Source of the DNA: Halopiger goleimassiliensis
GTDB lineage: Archaea; Halobacteriota; Halobacteria; Halobacteriales; Natrialbaceae
Assembly (NCBI RefSeq): GCF_000455345.1
Contig: NZ_HG315691.1
Span: 141,087 to 192,718, forward strand
Length of the DNA stretch: 51,632 bases
Direction: 5' to 3'
Below the pieces are notes generated by a model. The model saw only the letters and a list, made by a program, of their open reading frames with translations. It had not been told where the DNA came from and did not search any database. Below, in pieces: positions 16,936 to 25,761 of the stretch. The stretch's first letter is position 1, and each line of letters opens with the position of its first letter. A program made the position numbers and the translations under genes.

Positions 16936-17729
16936 ACGTTCACAGCTACGAGAAACTCTGGCTGGTCGCCGCGATGTTGTTGATCGTCGGCTTCATCGCG
17001 ACGATCACCTACGGCTCGGTCGGCATCGGCATCGCGATGATCGACGACAGCCAGGAGACGATCGATCCGAACGAGATCTCCGATCACGAGGACTTCGGCG
17101 ATCCGGGCGTCGAACAGGTCGCCGAGAACGAGTACGAGGCACACGTCGTCGCTCGCTCGTTCGCCTTCCGGCCCGATCCCATCGAAGTGCCCGCGAACAG
17201 CGACGTGACGTTCTACGTCACCAGCGGCGACGTCATCCACAGTTTCAGCGTCGTCGGTACCAACGTCAACACGATGGTCATCCCCGGCGAGATCTCCTCG
17301 ATGACCGTCGAGTTCGACGACCCCGGCGAGTACGGCGTCATCTGCAACGAGTACTGTGGCTCCGGTCACCACGGGATGGAGAGCCAGATCCAGGTCGTCC
17401 CGGAGAACGAGTTCGACCTGACCGAACTCGCCGTCGAGGCCGACGAATCGGTCGCGGCCGACGGCGAGGTAACCCTCACCGCCACCGTGACCAACGGCCT
17501 CGTCGAGACCCACGAAACTACTCTCGAGGCCGAAATCGGTGACGAGACGCTCGAAGAAGAGGTTACCATCGACGGATCCGACAGCGAAGCGGTGACGCTC
17601 ACCGTCGACGCCGCGACCCTCGGCGAGGGCGAGCACGACTGGTCCGTGGCCGTCGACGGCGAGACGGAACGCGGCGACGTGACCGTCGGCTCCGACGCCG
17701 ACACCGACACGGAGGGAAACGATGACTAA
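16932..17729 (+). CDS. cbaB: ba3-type terminal oxidase subunit II (CuA)
   Basis: A 265-residue protein with an N-terminal membrane anchor (about residues 10-33) and an outward-facing cupredoxin domain. CuA ligands are clear: His in GDVIHSFSV and CNEYCGSGHHGM (two Cys, His, Met). CuA receives electrons from halocyanin or cytochrome and passes them to subunit I. Residues after about 160 form an extra beta-rich acidic domain (ELAVEADESVAADGEVTLTA onward) beyond the usual length of ba3 subunit II, probably a CARDB-like extension. Overlaps cbaD by 4 bp and cbaA by 8 bp. Confidence 0.94.
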   Translation: MNVHSYEKLWLVAAMLLIVGFIATITYGSVGIGIAMIDDSQETIDPNEISDHEDFGDPGVEQVAENEYEAHVVARSFAFRPDPIEVPANSDVTFYVTSGDVIHSFSVVGTNVNTMVIPGEISSMTVEFDDPGEYGVICNEYCGSGHHGMESQIQVVPENEFDLTELAVEADESVAADGEVTLTATVTNGLVETHETTLEAEIGDETLEEEVTIDGSDSEAVTLTVDAATLGEGEHDWSVAVDGETERGDVTVGSDADTDTEGNDD

Positions 17730-19533
17730 CGGAACGACCACTCCCTACGTCGACGCGTTCCCGGGCGAAGCGAAACTGATCAAGGCGGCGTTCTGGAGTT
17801 CGTTCGCCGCCCTCGCGGTCGGTGCCCTGTTCGGGCTGGTACAGGTGTTACACCGGACGAACGTCTTCCGGTTCATCGACTCGACCGACTACTACACCGT
17901 GTTGACCATCCACGGCGTGTTGCTGGCGCTGACGTTCACGATCTTCTTCCTCGTAGGCGTGTTCACGTGGGCGATCACGACTAGCCTCGACCGGCCGCTA
18001 CCCAGTCGCCGGTTCGCCTGGGGCTGGTACGCCATGATGGTGGTCGGCGTCGTGCTGGCTGCGATCCCCATGTTCGCCGGCTTCGTCGACTCGGTCGAGA
18101 TGAGCGCCGACGTCCTGTTTACCTTCTACGCGCCGCTCGAGGCCCACCCGCTGTTCTACGTCGGCCTCGCGGTCTTCGTCGTCGGCACGTGGGTCGCCGG
18201 CTTCGACTGGATCCGTACCTGGTGGCGCTGGAAGCAGGACAACCCCGACGAGCGGATCCCGCTGCCGGCGTTCATGGTGCTCACGACGACGATCATGTGG
18301 TACCTCGCGAGTCTCGGGGTCGCCGTCGCGATCATCTTCTTCATCCTGCCGTGGACGCTCGGCATCGTCGACGGGGTCAACCCGACGCTCACCAGGACGC
18401 TGTTCTGGTTCTTCGGCCACCCCGTCGTCTACTTCTGGCTGCTGCCGGCGTACATGATGTGGTACATCATGCTGCCGAAACTCGCGGGCGGCAAACTGTT
18501 CAGCGACCCGCTCGCGCGCGTCGTGTTCGTCCTGTTCCTGATCCTCTCGGTGCCGACTGGGATCCACCACCAGTACCTCGATCCCGGCATCGCGGAGGGC
18601 TTCAAGTTCATCGCGATGACGAACACGATGTTCCTGCTGCTGCCGAGCCTGCTGACCGCCTTCACCGTCGTCGCGAGCATCGAACACGGCGCTCGCCAGC
18701 GCGGCGGCACGGGCTATCTCGGCTGGCTGAAGGCCCTCCCCTGGCGCGACCCGGTCTTCACAGGGATGGCGCTCGCGGGCCTGATGTTCGCCGCCGCCGG
18801 CTTCTCCGGCATGATCAACGCCGGGATGAACATCAACTACCTCGTGCACAACACGTTCTGGATCGTCGGCCACTTCCACCTCACCGTCGGCACTGCGGTG
18901 GCGCTGACGTTCATGGCCGCCTCCTACTGGTTCATCCCGCAACTGACCGGCAAGGACATCTGGAACCGGACGCTCGGACTGATCCAGGTGCTGCTGTGGT
19001 TCGTCGGCATGACGCTGATGTCGAACGCCATGCACCGTGGCGGCCTCTTCAGCATCCCGCGCCGCACCGCCGAACCCCAGTACCAGGACGTCTCCTTCGA
19101 GGCCGGCGTCGGCTCCGTCGCCGAACTCGACGCCCAGATCGCCATCGGCGGTACCCTGCTGGCCGTCTCGGTGCTGCTGTTCCTCCTGAATATGGTCCTG
19201 ACCGTCGTCGGGAGCCGGAGCAGTGCCGTGCCCGGCAACGCCTACGCTGAAGCGCTGTCGGGTCCGGAAGACGCGCCGCTGGTCCTCGACAACCTCAAAC
19301 TCTGGACGGCCATCGCCGTCGCCCTCGTCGTCTTCGCCTACGCGTTCCCGCTGCTCTCGATCGTCGAGCGCGGCGGCCTGTTCGGCTACGAGTTCAGCGG
19401 CTTCCCCCTCAGCGTCGACCTCCTCGTCGACGCGGTGGCGACCGCCGGGAGCGACGTCGCTACGGCGGGCCTCGAGTCGATCCGGAGCGCACTCGCGACG
19501 GTACCCTCCCTCATCGCCGAGGTGATGGGCTAG
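17722..19533 (+). CDS. cbaA: ba3-type terminal oxidase subunit I
   Basis: A 603-residue integral protein with 12 or more helices holding the haem and CuB centres. Conserved ligands: His in LTIHGVLLAL (low-spin haem), FFGHPVVYFWLLPAY (CuB His and cross-linked Tyr; Val instead of the Glu of A-type oxidases marks the ba3 type), IHHQYLDPG (two CuB His), and VGHFHLTVG (haem ligands). It reduces oxygen to water and pumps protons. Start MTNGTTTPYVDAF overlaps cbaB. Confidence 0.97.
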   Translation: MTNGTTTPYVDAFPGEAKLIKAAFWSSFAALAVGALFGLVQVLHRTNVFRFIDSTDYYTVLTIHGVLLALTFTIFFLVGVFTWAITTSLDRPLPSRRFAWGWYAMMVVGVVLAAIPMFAGFVDSVEMSADVLFTFYAPLEAHPLFYVGLAVFVVGTWVAGFDWIRTWWRWKQDNPDERIPLPAFMVLTTTIMWYLASLGVAVAIIFFILPWTLGIVDGVNPTLTRTLFWFFGHPVVYFWLLPAYMMWYIMLPKLAGGKLFSDPLARVVFVLFLILSVPTGIHHQYLDPGIAEGFKFIAMTNTMFLLLPSLLTAFTVVASIEHGARQRGGTGYLGWLKALPWRDPVFTGMALAGLMFAAAGFSGMINAGMNINYLVHNTFWIVGHFHLTVGTAVALTFMAASYWFIPQLTGKDIWNRTLGLIQVLLWFVGMTLMSNAMHRGGLFSIPRRTAEPQYQDVSFEAGVGSVAELDAQIAIGGTLLAVSVLLFLLNMVLTVVGSRSSAVPGNAYAEALSGPEDAPLVLDNLKLWTAIAVALVVFAYAFPLLSIVERGGLFGYEFSGFPLSVDLLVDAVATAGSDVATAGLESIRSALATVPSLIAEVMG

Positions 19534-19727
19534 TGCGGCTCTCGCCGGCGGTGTTGCTGGTCGCCATCGCCTTCATCGTCCCCGTCGTAGTCGAGCTCCG
19601 GACGGTGCTGGCGTGGTTCGGCGTCGAGGTGACCGTCCTCGAGTCGCTCGCGCTCGGGGCCGCGTTGAGCCTCGGGCTGGTGCTGTACGCCGTCTGGCCC
19701 GAATCCGAACCGCACGGTTCGGGGTAG
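19533..19727 (+). CDS. cbaE: ba3-type oxidase small subunit CbaE
   Basis: A 64-residue protein starting with GTG that overlaps the cbaA stop (TAGTG). Two helices: PAVLLVAIAFIVPVVVELR and ESLALGAALSLGLVLYAV. Size and last position in the operon match the fourth subunit of haloarchaeal ba3 oxidases. The symbol is assigned from context. Confidence 0.7.
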   Translation: MRLSPAVLLVAIAFIVPVVVELRTVLAWFGVEVTVLESLALGAALSLGLVLYAVWPESEPHGSG

Positions 19728-19845
19728 TGGGAGTCGACGCGCTCGGGTTCTGACCCGTTCCGATGTTCCTACTTCCGGGGCAGGATGCCCGTGCTGATCG
19801 CGTATATCGGTCGAATAAATATCGGTCCGACACCACCCGTCTTGC

Positions 19846-20156
19846 TGTGGCGCGCGCTGTCGGCCAGCCGAGCGAAGCGAGGTGCGACCTCCGGGAGCAC
19901 CTCGAAACGCGAACGGGGAGCAGTGCGACCCGTGAGCGTCTGTGAGGATGGCCGACGAAGCCGTGCGAGGGATGAACGAGCGACTAGTGCGGGACCGAGG
20001 TCCCGCATACCATGCGAACGGGCAGAGCGCGGCGCTACGCGCCGCGATGTCGGGGCGGCGCAGCCGCCCCGCCGTGCCCGTGAGCAGACGACGGGAGCGA
20101 GTGAATCGGCTGGGGAGGGTGTGGTCACTCCCCGTGTCCACGATAGCAGAACGCTC
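19846..20156. repeat. Modular dispersed repeat, copy 2
   Basis: The largest interior. It begins TGTGGCGCGCGCTGTCGG and ends GAATCGGCTGGGGAGGGTG with CACTCCCCGTGTCC and ATAGCAGAACGC. Inside are successive perfect hairpins: GAGGTGC/GCACCTC, ACGGG/CCCGT, GCGGGACC/GGTCCCGC (loop GAG), GCGGCGC/GCGCCGC and GGGGCGGC/GCCGCCCC. The upstream TGTAGTTACCG flank of copies 1 and 3 is missing. The rest of 19728-20272 shows no gene. Confidence 0.82.
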
Positions 20157-20272
20157 CGGTCCGTCGCCAGATCTTTCAGCTAACGATTTAGTCAACCAAC
20201 CGACTCATTAAGGGGGAGTCGAACGCAACGCCGATCTACATCCGAAAACGGTCGTCCCACGCACCGCGAGCG

Positions 20273-20584
20273 CTACCAGGTTTCGATGCGGCCGTCGTAG
20301 GTGTCCTCGAGACAGCCCTCGCAGTCGGGGTGGTCGGCCTCGAAGCAGGCCGGCCGATACTTATCGTCGAGTCTGACGGCCCGGCGTTCGGCGTAGCGGC
20401 GGCAGACGATCTTCGCCCGGTCGTTCTCGTCGGTGGGCAGGCTGCGGGCGTGTTTCGCCGCGCGGTAAGCCTCGCGGGCCTCCTCGAGTTGGCCGTCGGC
20501 CGACCCGCGTAGCTGTTCGTAGCTCTCGCCCGCCCCCCGAAGCGTCGAACGGACGAACCGCTCGAGTCGACGCTGATCCGACAT
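20273..20584 (-). CDS. Small Cys-containing haloarchaeal protein (DUF7091-like)
   Basis: A 103-residue basic/acidic helical protein. The C-terminal half carries VCRRYAERRAV and ACFEADHPDCEGC, so four Cys and one His could form a zinc site. Haloarchaeal family of unknown function, tentatively DUF7091. Start MSDQRRLERFVRSTL is the conserved-looking N-terminus. It is divergent from the tRNA gene. Confidence 0.75.
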   Translation of the reverse strand: MSDQRRLERFVRSTLRGAGESYEQLRGSADGQLEEAREAYRAAKHARSLPTDENDRAKIVCRRYAERRAVRLDDKYRPACFEADHPDCEGCLEDTYDGRIETW

Positions 20585-20678
20585 CGGGGCGAATTTCGGC
20601 CGCCGGACACATAGTCTCGTCGCCGGAGGGGCCGGAGAGTAACTGTTAACTACAGTCCCCGTTTTTGACCCGACACGA

Positions 20679-20784
20679 GGGCCCTTAGCTCAGTCTGGTG
20701 AGAGCGCTCGGCTCATATCGGAATCCGGTCATCGGGTTTCGTGGGATACCGAGTGGTCGATGGTTCGAATCCGTCAGGGCCCAT
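20679..20784 (+). tRNA. Elongator tRNA-Met (CAU) with 30-nt intron
   Basis: The full cloverleaf can be drawn: acceptor GGGCCCT/AGGGCCC with discriminator A (20784), D stem GCTC/GAGC, anticodon stem CTCGG/CCGAG, and T arm GATGG-TTCGAAT-CCGTC. The anticodon CAT is at 20714-20716. Thirty bases at 20718-20747 interrupt the loop just after position 37, the canonical archaeal intron site; removing them restores the loop CTCATAA. CCA is not encoded. The intron and stem indicate elongator Met. It could instead be tRNA-Ile2 with a modified CAU; the Met call is favoured by the sequence and the intron. Confidence 0.9.
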
Positions 20785-20885
20785 GGAGTGCTGCGAACAA
20801 CTCGCGGGCAGCACGTAATGCTGCACTGACGATTCGAACCCGGGGAGTCGCAGCACGCGAGCGAAGCAAGCGTGACCGTCTCCAC

Positions 20886-20905
20886 AAGGTTCGAATCCTG
20901 CAGGG
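20886..20905 (+). repeat. Near-copy of tRNA-Met 3' end (possible att remnant)
   Basis: AAGGTTCGAATCCTGCAGGG repeats the T-arm and acceptor end of the tRNA-Met gene (ATGGTTCGAATCCGTCAGGG) 125 bp downstream in the same orientation. Direct repeats of a tRNA 3' end are what tyrosine-recombinase elements leave behind. The 100 bases between are not coding and are rich in GCAGCA/TGCTGC inverted repeats. Confidence 0.45.
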
Positions 20906-20945
20906 TATAGATCGTCGCGATACGTACGGCGGGTACGTCAGTGAC

Positions 20946-21818
20946 TCAGTCCCCAGCGACGCCGACCGTCAGGACGGGCACCGGTGCCGTTCGAAGCACT
21001 CGTTCCGTGGTCGAGCCGAGAAATCGGTCGTCGAGCCCGGTTCGCCCGTGCGTTCCCATCGCTATGAGGTCGGCATCGACGTCGGTCGCGACCGACCGGA
21101 CCGTCTCCGGCACCGCGCCCGTTTCGACCGTCGTCTCGACCTCGTCGACGCCCGCTTGCCGCACGATCGACGCGTCGTCGGCGACGCGTTCCCGAGCGTC
21201 GGCTTTCAGTTGCTCTCGTACCGAGGAGGAGCCGACTGCGACTCCGAGTGCGGGTTCGTCGACGATCGACAGGAGATGCAGCGTCGCGCCGTAGTAGGTC
21301 GCGATCTCCGCGGCGACTTCCAGCGCCTGTCGTGCGGTCTCGCTTCCGTCGGTCGGAACGAGAACGTCGTCGTACGGGTGCGGTTGGCTCGCGTCTTCGC
21401 CCGTACGAGCCGCCAGGACGGGGATTTCGCACGCGTTCACGACGTGTTCCGTGACGCTCCCGAGGACGTACTTCTCGAGGCTATCGCGGCCGTGGGTCCC
21501 CAGTACGACGAGATCGACGAGGTCAGGTGCTGCCGCGTCGACGATCGCCTCTCGCGGATCCCCCTGAACGATATCGTCGGTGACGGGGACGGCCTGCGAC
21601 GTCGCTCGTTCGCGCGCGTCCGCGAGGACGTCCTCGCCGTCCCGTTCGAGGACGTCGACGACGGAGCCCCCGTACTGCGTGAGACTTGGTTTGTTCGTGT
21701 CCGCCACGTACAGCAACTGTATCGTCGCCCCGTGAGTGGCCGCGATCTCGAGGGCGTAGTCGAGCGCGGTAGCCGCCGGCTCGCTGCCGTCGACGGGAAC
21801 GAGAACGAAATCAAGCAT
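20946..21818 (-). CDS. Tandem universal stress protein (two UspA domains)
   Basis: A 290-residue protein made of two UspA domains (about 1-143 and 150-290). Each ends with the ATP-binding pattern G-2x-G-9x-G-S/T: GTHGRDSLEKYVLGSVTE and GTHGRTGLDDRFLGSTTE. The N-terminus MLDFVLVPVDGSEPA is chosen over a longer in-frame start. It begins 33 bp after the antiporter gene on the same strand; UspA domains commonly accompany haloarchaeal cation transporters, suggesting a regulatory partnership. Confidence 0.93.
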   Translation of the reverse strand: MLDFVLVPVDGSEPAATALDYALEIAATHGATIQLLYVADTNKPSLTQYGGSVVDVLERDGEDVLADARERATSQAVPVTDDIVQGDPREAIVDAAAPDLVDLVVLGTHGRDSLEKYVLGSVTEHVVNACEIPVLAARTGEDASQPHPYDDVLVPTDGSETARQALEVAAEIATYYGATLHLLSIVDEPALGVAVGSSSVREQLKADARERVADDASIVRQAGVDEVETTVETGAVPETVRSVATDVDADLIAMGTHGRTGLDDRFLGSTTERVLRTAPVPVLTVGVAGD

Positions 21819-21851
21819 GTGGCACGTTCGGTCAGGAGCCACATAGTAGTA

Positions 21852-23135
21852 TCACCCGTCAGTGAAGACGGAGGAGTGGTCGGTTCCGTCCGACGAGTCC
21901 GGTTGCACGCGGTCGATCACGTTCCCGTACAGTTTCGTAGCCGGCGTGGCCATGAGCCCGTGGACGACCACCGAACTCGCGATGACGAGGCTGGCCGTCG
22001 TCCAGATGAGTTCGTCCCCGAGTATCCGGTGTGCGACCGTCGCGTAGAACAACGCGGCGATCCCGATCGGACCGAACCACCCTGCAAACAGCGCGTCGCG
22101 GTCGCCCTCGACCGACGGGACCACCTGTCGAAACACGAGCATCATCGGCAGTCGTCGCAGGAGTAACACTCCAGCAGCGAGGGCGACGCCCGCCCACCCC
22201 AGCGAAACCCACTGGTCGACGGGCAACGCGAGGCCGAAGAACACGAAGATCGGGAACGTAAACAGGCGAAGCACCGTCTCCTGGACCTTCTGCTCGTCGG
22301 CTTCGTCGCCCGCGTCCGCGAACTGATTGAACAGCAACCCGGCGACGAAGGCCGCGAGAATGCCGTCGCTTCCCAGCAACTTGACCCCGCCCAGTACGGT
22401 GAACGTGAGGGCGACGGTCACGCTCAACAGCGACGTCTCCTCGAGAAAGTCGTGGGTCCGGGACTCGCGTTCGATCCACCCGGCACCGGTGCCGACAACG
22501 GCACCGACGAAGATCGCGGCACCGACCTCCCAGAGGAGCGTCGAGAGCAGCCAATCGGTGATCGCCCGTTGGGGCGCGTGTTGGAGGACGAGAAGCGGGA
22601 GGAAGACGAGTGGATACGCCAATCCATCGTTGGCCCCCGACTCACCGGTGAGGAGATTTCGGATTGGTGCCGGGATGTACTGCTCCGCCGTGGTACCCGT
22701 AACGATCGTCCCGGCGAGAACCGGATCCGTGGGTGTGACGATCGCCCCGATGAGCAGTGCAATCCAGAGCGAAACGTCCAGGAGGAGGTAGACGAGACCG
22801 CCGCTTACGATCCACATCCCGACCATTCCGGGGCCGAGAATGGCGGCCATCGATCTCGCGTGCGTCCGAACGTAACACTGGGGGAGCCGGAGCGCAGCGC
22901 CCACGACGGCGAGTCCGACGGTCAAGCGGGCGAACTGTTCCAGAATCGTAAACGGATCGCCCCAGTCGGAGAGCCGGATCAGTCCGAGCCCAAGGGGGCC
23001 GATAACGATACCCAGTAGCACCGCTGCGAGTGGTTCCGAGAGGAAGTAGACCTTGCCTCGAATCACCCCCGCAACGAGACTCACCACGAGCGTCAATCCG
23101 CCGATCGAGAGGAGTGCGATGTTCAGTTCTTGCAT
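21852..23135 (-). CDS. CPA1-family cation:proton antiporter
   Basis: A 427-residue protein with about 12 helices. Transport-site motifs are TPTDPVLAGT and GESGANDGLAYP (the Asn-Asp pair of electroneutral NhaP-type antiporters). It most likely exchanges Na+ or K+ for H+, important for pH and salt control. MQELNIALLSIGG starts the first helix and is preferred over an upstream ATG. It is the first gene of a unit with the UspA protein. The ion cannot be deduced from sequence alone. Confidence 0.92.
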   Translation of the reverse strand: MQELNIALLSIGGLTLVVSLVAGVIRGKVYFLSEPLAAVLLGIVIGPLGLGLIRLSDWGDPFTILEQFARLTVGLAVVGAALRLPQCYVRTHARSMAAILGPGMVGMWIVSGGLVYLLLDVSLWIALLIGAIVTPTDPVLAGTIVTGTTAEQYIPAPIRNLLTGESGANDGLAYPLVFLPLLVLQHAPQRAITDWLLSTLLWEVGAAIFVGAVVGTGAGWIERESRTHDFLEETSLLSVTVALTFTVLGGVKLLGSDGILAAFVAGLLFNQFADAGDEADEQKVQETVLRLFTFPIFVFFGLALPVDQWVSLGWAGVALAAGVLLLRRLPMMLVFRQVVPSVEGDRDALFAGWFGPIGIAALFYATVAHRILGDELIWTTASLVIASSVVVHGLMATPATKLYGNVIDRVQPDSSDGTDHSSVFTDG

Positions 23136-23394
23136 GATCTCGGCTCCGGACGGCGGTCGACCAGCTTTCCCGTCCGAAACCACGGCCAGTGGGTTGGTTC
23201 CCCGGGTGCTGAGATAGGAGTTCGGCCTGCGAGCGTCGTTCGTTACCGCAGTTTCGACACCGGAGCCCGGATCCCGGCAGCGGTAAGCGGGGCAGGGAGC
23301 AAGACGGTATCCGTGCGGGTTCGGCCGGACCTGGCGGCAGCATCTCAGCAGGGTCGGTACGGCGGGTGTGCTCAGCCGAGATAGGCCCGGTCGA

Positions 23395-24414
23395 TCACCG
23401 GAGTACGCGGACGCCGAACAGCGATACCGACGTCCCCCCGATGACGATCGGCATCCAGTATACCGCCCCGCGGAAGATGAGGACGGCCGCGGTGACGGCG
23501 GAAGCCTCGATTCCTGTGGTCGGAACGAGTAGCGAAACGAACGCGGCTTCGATTCCGCCCAGTCCTCCCGGGAGCGGTGCCGCCCCCGCGACGTTGGCCA
23601 GCGGAATCACGAACAACAGGACGGACAGCGGAACGCTGTGACCGAGTGACGCGAACGCCGCGGCGAGTGCGACCGCCTGGAAGAGCCATCCCGCCAACGA
23701 GAGGGCGACCGCCGCGAGAAGTCGCCCCCGGTCCGTCCCGATCCGTTCGAGGTTCTCGACGAACCGACGAATGCGATCCGTCACCTCCCCCTCGAGGTCG
23801 CCGGTGGCGAACCGGTCGATGCCGAGTCGACTGACGCCGGGAGCGAGGAGGGCCGGAACCCGATCGACGAGGAGCCATCGGTACCGCCAGAGAATCGTGA
23901 CGACGAGAACGACGGCGCTGACGAGCGCGAACGTGACCCCGACGGTGGCCTCGAGGCGATCACCGACGGTGGCGGTCGTCGCGTAGGAGCCGAGACCGAC
24001 GAGGAGGAGCGAGAGCGACGGAATCACGTTGAGCACGTCGACGCTCGCGATGCCGGCGAGACCGGTTTCGTAGCGTGAACCGACGAGCTTCGAGACGAGC
24101 GCCGCGGCGACCGGTTCGCCCCCCGCCTGACCGAAGGGAGTCACGTTGTTGGCGAAGACAGCCCCGCTATAGACGAGAAACGCCGTACGAAAGGTGAGGG
24201 AAACGCCGAGGCCGGCGAGAATCGTCCGGAACATCGAACTCCAGGCGGTCAGCCAACACAGCGCGAACGCGAACGTCACGACGACCGGAACCGGTCGCGC
24301 CGAGGCCAGCGACGCGACGACGCGGTCGGCCCCGACGAGCGTCAGCAGGACCACGAAGACGGCGATCGCTCCGAACACGCCGAGATAGAATGCGTTCCGT
24401 TCTCTGCCGCCCAT
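23395..24414 (-). CDS. Flippase-like membrane protein (lysylphosphatidylglycerol synthase TM family)
   Basis: A 339-residue protein with about eight helices and the family's GQAGGEPVAAALVSK and PGGLGGIEAAFV motifs (GGxGxxE near the C-terminus). The family contains MprF membrane domains and archaeal AglR-type lipid-glycan flippase candidates. Neighbouring GT4, epimerase and PAP2 genes favour export of a lipid-linked sugar. MGGRERNAFY is chosen because upstream frame sequence is not membrane-like. It is last in the minus-strand glycan cluster. Confidence 0.85.
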   Translation of the reverse strand: MGGRERNAFYLGVFGAIAVFVVLLTLVGADRVVASLASARPVPVVVTFAFALCWLTAWSSMFRTILAGLGVSLTFRTAFLVYSGAVFANNVTPFGQAGGEPVAAALVSKLVGSRYETGLAGIASVDVLNVIPSLSLLLVGLGSYATTATVGDRLEATVGVTFALVSAVVLVVTILWRYRWLLVDRVPALLAPGVSRLGIDRFATGDLEGEVTDRIRRFVENLERIGTDRGRLLAAVALSLAGWLFQAVALAAAFASLGHSVPLSVLLFVIPLANVAGAAPLPGGLGGIEAAFVSLLVPTTGIEASAVTAAVLIFRGAVYWMPIVIGGTSVSLFGVRVLR

Positions 24415-24620
24415 ACAGGCGAAGACGTATCGACCGACTTGAAACGTCTGATCGTGCCTGCTCCGTCCAGTACGGGCACGGAATCCGATCGCTGGCCCGA
24501 TGCCGGCGCTCCGGGGAGCGATCCGACCGAGCCGGTCACCACAGCGAGCGTTCCGAAGCGAACCCCGTACCGACTGCCCGACGCCGCCGGAAACGAGCGG
24601 CGCTACGCCCGCGGCGTCGG

Positions 24621-25538
24621 CTATCGGTACGGTTCGCAGACGCGCTCGATACCCTCCTCGAGCGAGATCCGGGGGTTCCACCCCGTCGCAGCACGGAACT
24701 TCGAAGCGTCCGCGCACGTGTCGTGGACGTACACCGATTCGGGAATCGGATTGTCGACGTAGCTCGGATCGACGTCGGTCCCCAGTTCGCGATTCAGTAG
24801 TTCGACCACGCGATTGAACGAGTGGCGGTCACCGGTACCGACGTTGTAGACGCCGGTCAACTCGTGGTCGGCCGTCAGAATCATCGCCCGGACGACGTCG
24901 TCGACGTGGGTGAAATCCCGCGTTTGCGTACCGTCACCGTACAGTTTCGGTGACCGACCGTTCGCCACGTCGTCGGCGAACTGAGCGATGACGTTCGCGT
25001 ACTCCCCTTTGTGTGACTCGGCCCCGTCGTAGCCCTGGTAGACCGAAAAGAAGCGGAGCCCGGCCAGCGAGAGGCCGTAGTGATTCGCGAAGTACTCGGC
25101 GTATCGCTCGCGGGCGAGTTTCGACGCCTCGTAGCCGGTGCTTGCCGTCACGTCGACGTCTTCGGCCGTTGGCTCCGTACAGGTGCCGTAGACCGACGAC
25201 GTCGACGCGAAGACGATCGTCTCGCAGCCGGCCTCCCGGGCCTGCTCGACGACGTTCACGAACCCCTCGACGTTCACCCTCGCACCTCTCGCGGCATCCG
25301 CTTCGTGCATCGCGTACGACGAGAGCGCGGCGAGGTGAAACACGACGTCGACGTCGGTCGGTAAGTCGTCCTCGAGGACGCTCGCGTCGACGAACTCGAC
25401 GGCATCGGAGAGGTTCTCCGGTGTGCCGAGATAACAGTCGTCGACGACGGTCACGTCGTTCTCGTTCGCGAGCCGGTTCGCTAGGTTCGAACCGATAAAT
25501 CCCGCACCGCCGGTGATCAGGACGCGAGCGTCGTTCAT
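24621..25538 (-). CDS. NAD-dependent epimerase/dehydratase (UDP-sugar 4-epimerase-like)
   Basis: A 305-residue extended SDR. The Rossmann motif GGAGFIGSN is at residues 10-18, the catalytic Ser/Thr lies in ASTSSVYG, and the Tyr-Lys pair in GYEASK near residue 145. GLRFFSVYQGY marks the sugar-nucleotide binding region. It would supply an epimerised nucleotide sugar to the glycosyltransferases next to it. Exact sugar not predictable. Confidence 0.92.
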   Translation of the reverse strand: MNDARVLITGGAGFIGSNLANRLANENDVTVVDDCYLGTPENLSDAVEFVDASVLEDDLPTDVDVVFHLAALSSYAMHEADAARGARVNVEGFVNVVEQAREAGCETIVFASTSSVYGTCTEPTAEDVDVTASTGYEASKLARERYAEYFANHYGLSLAGLRFFSVYQGYDGAESHKGEYANVIAQFADDVANGRSPKLYGDGTQTRDFTHVDDVVRAMILTADHELTGVYNVGTGDRHSFNRVVELLNRELGTDVDPSYVDNPIPESVYVHDTCADASKFRAATGWNPRISLEEGIERVCEPYR

Positions 25539-25761
25539 CGTCGACAGAGGCCGTGATTCGCTAACGGGGGCTGTCTCTGCGGACGATACTCCATCGGATC
25601 AGTTACCGTACGGTAGTGTTCTGAGATCATACGATAGTTGGCACTGCTCGCGAACGAACGCGAGTACGATTCCGCACGCGGCCGTCGCCCCGTCCTCGCT
25701 GTGCGTCGCAGTGGGAAGCGATCGACGACGGATCGACGGCGGCCGGGTCGGGACAGCATCG

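Noticed and set aside
20785-20930. A second complete tRNA downstream of tRNA-Met
   Set aside because: Only a T-arm-like 3' end (GGTTCGAATCC) is present; no acceptor, D or anticodon arms can be drawn.
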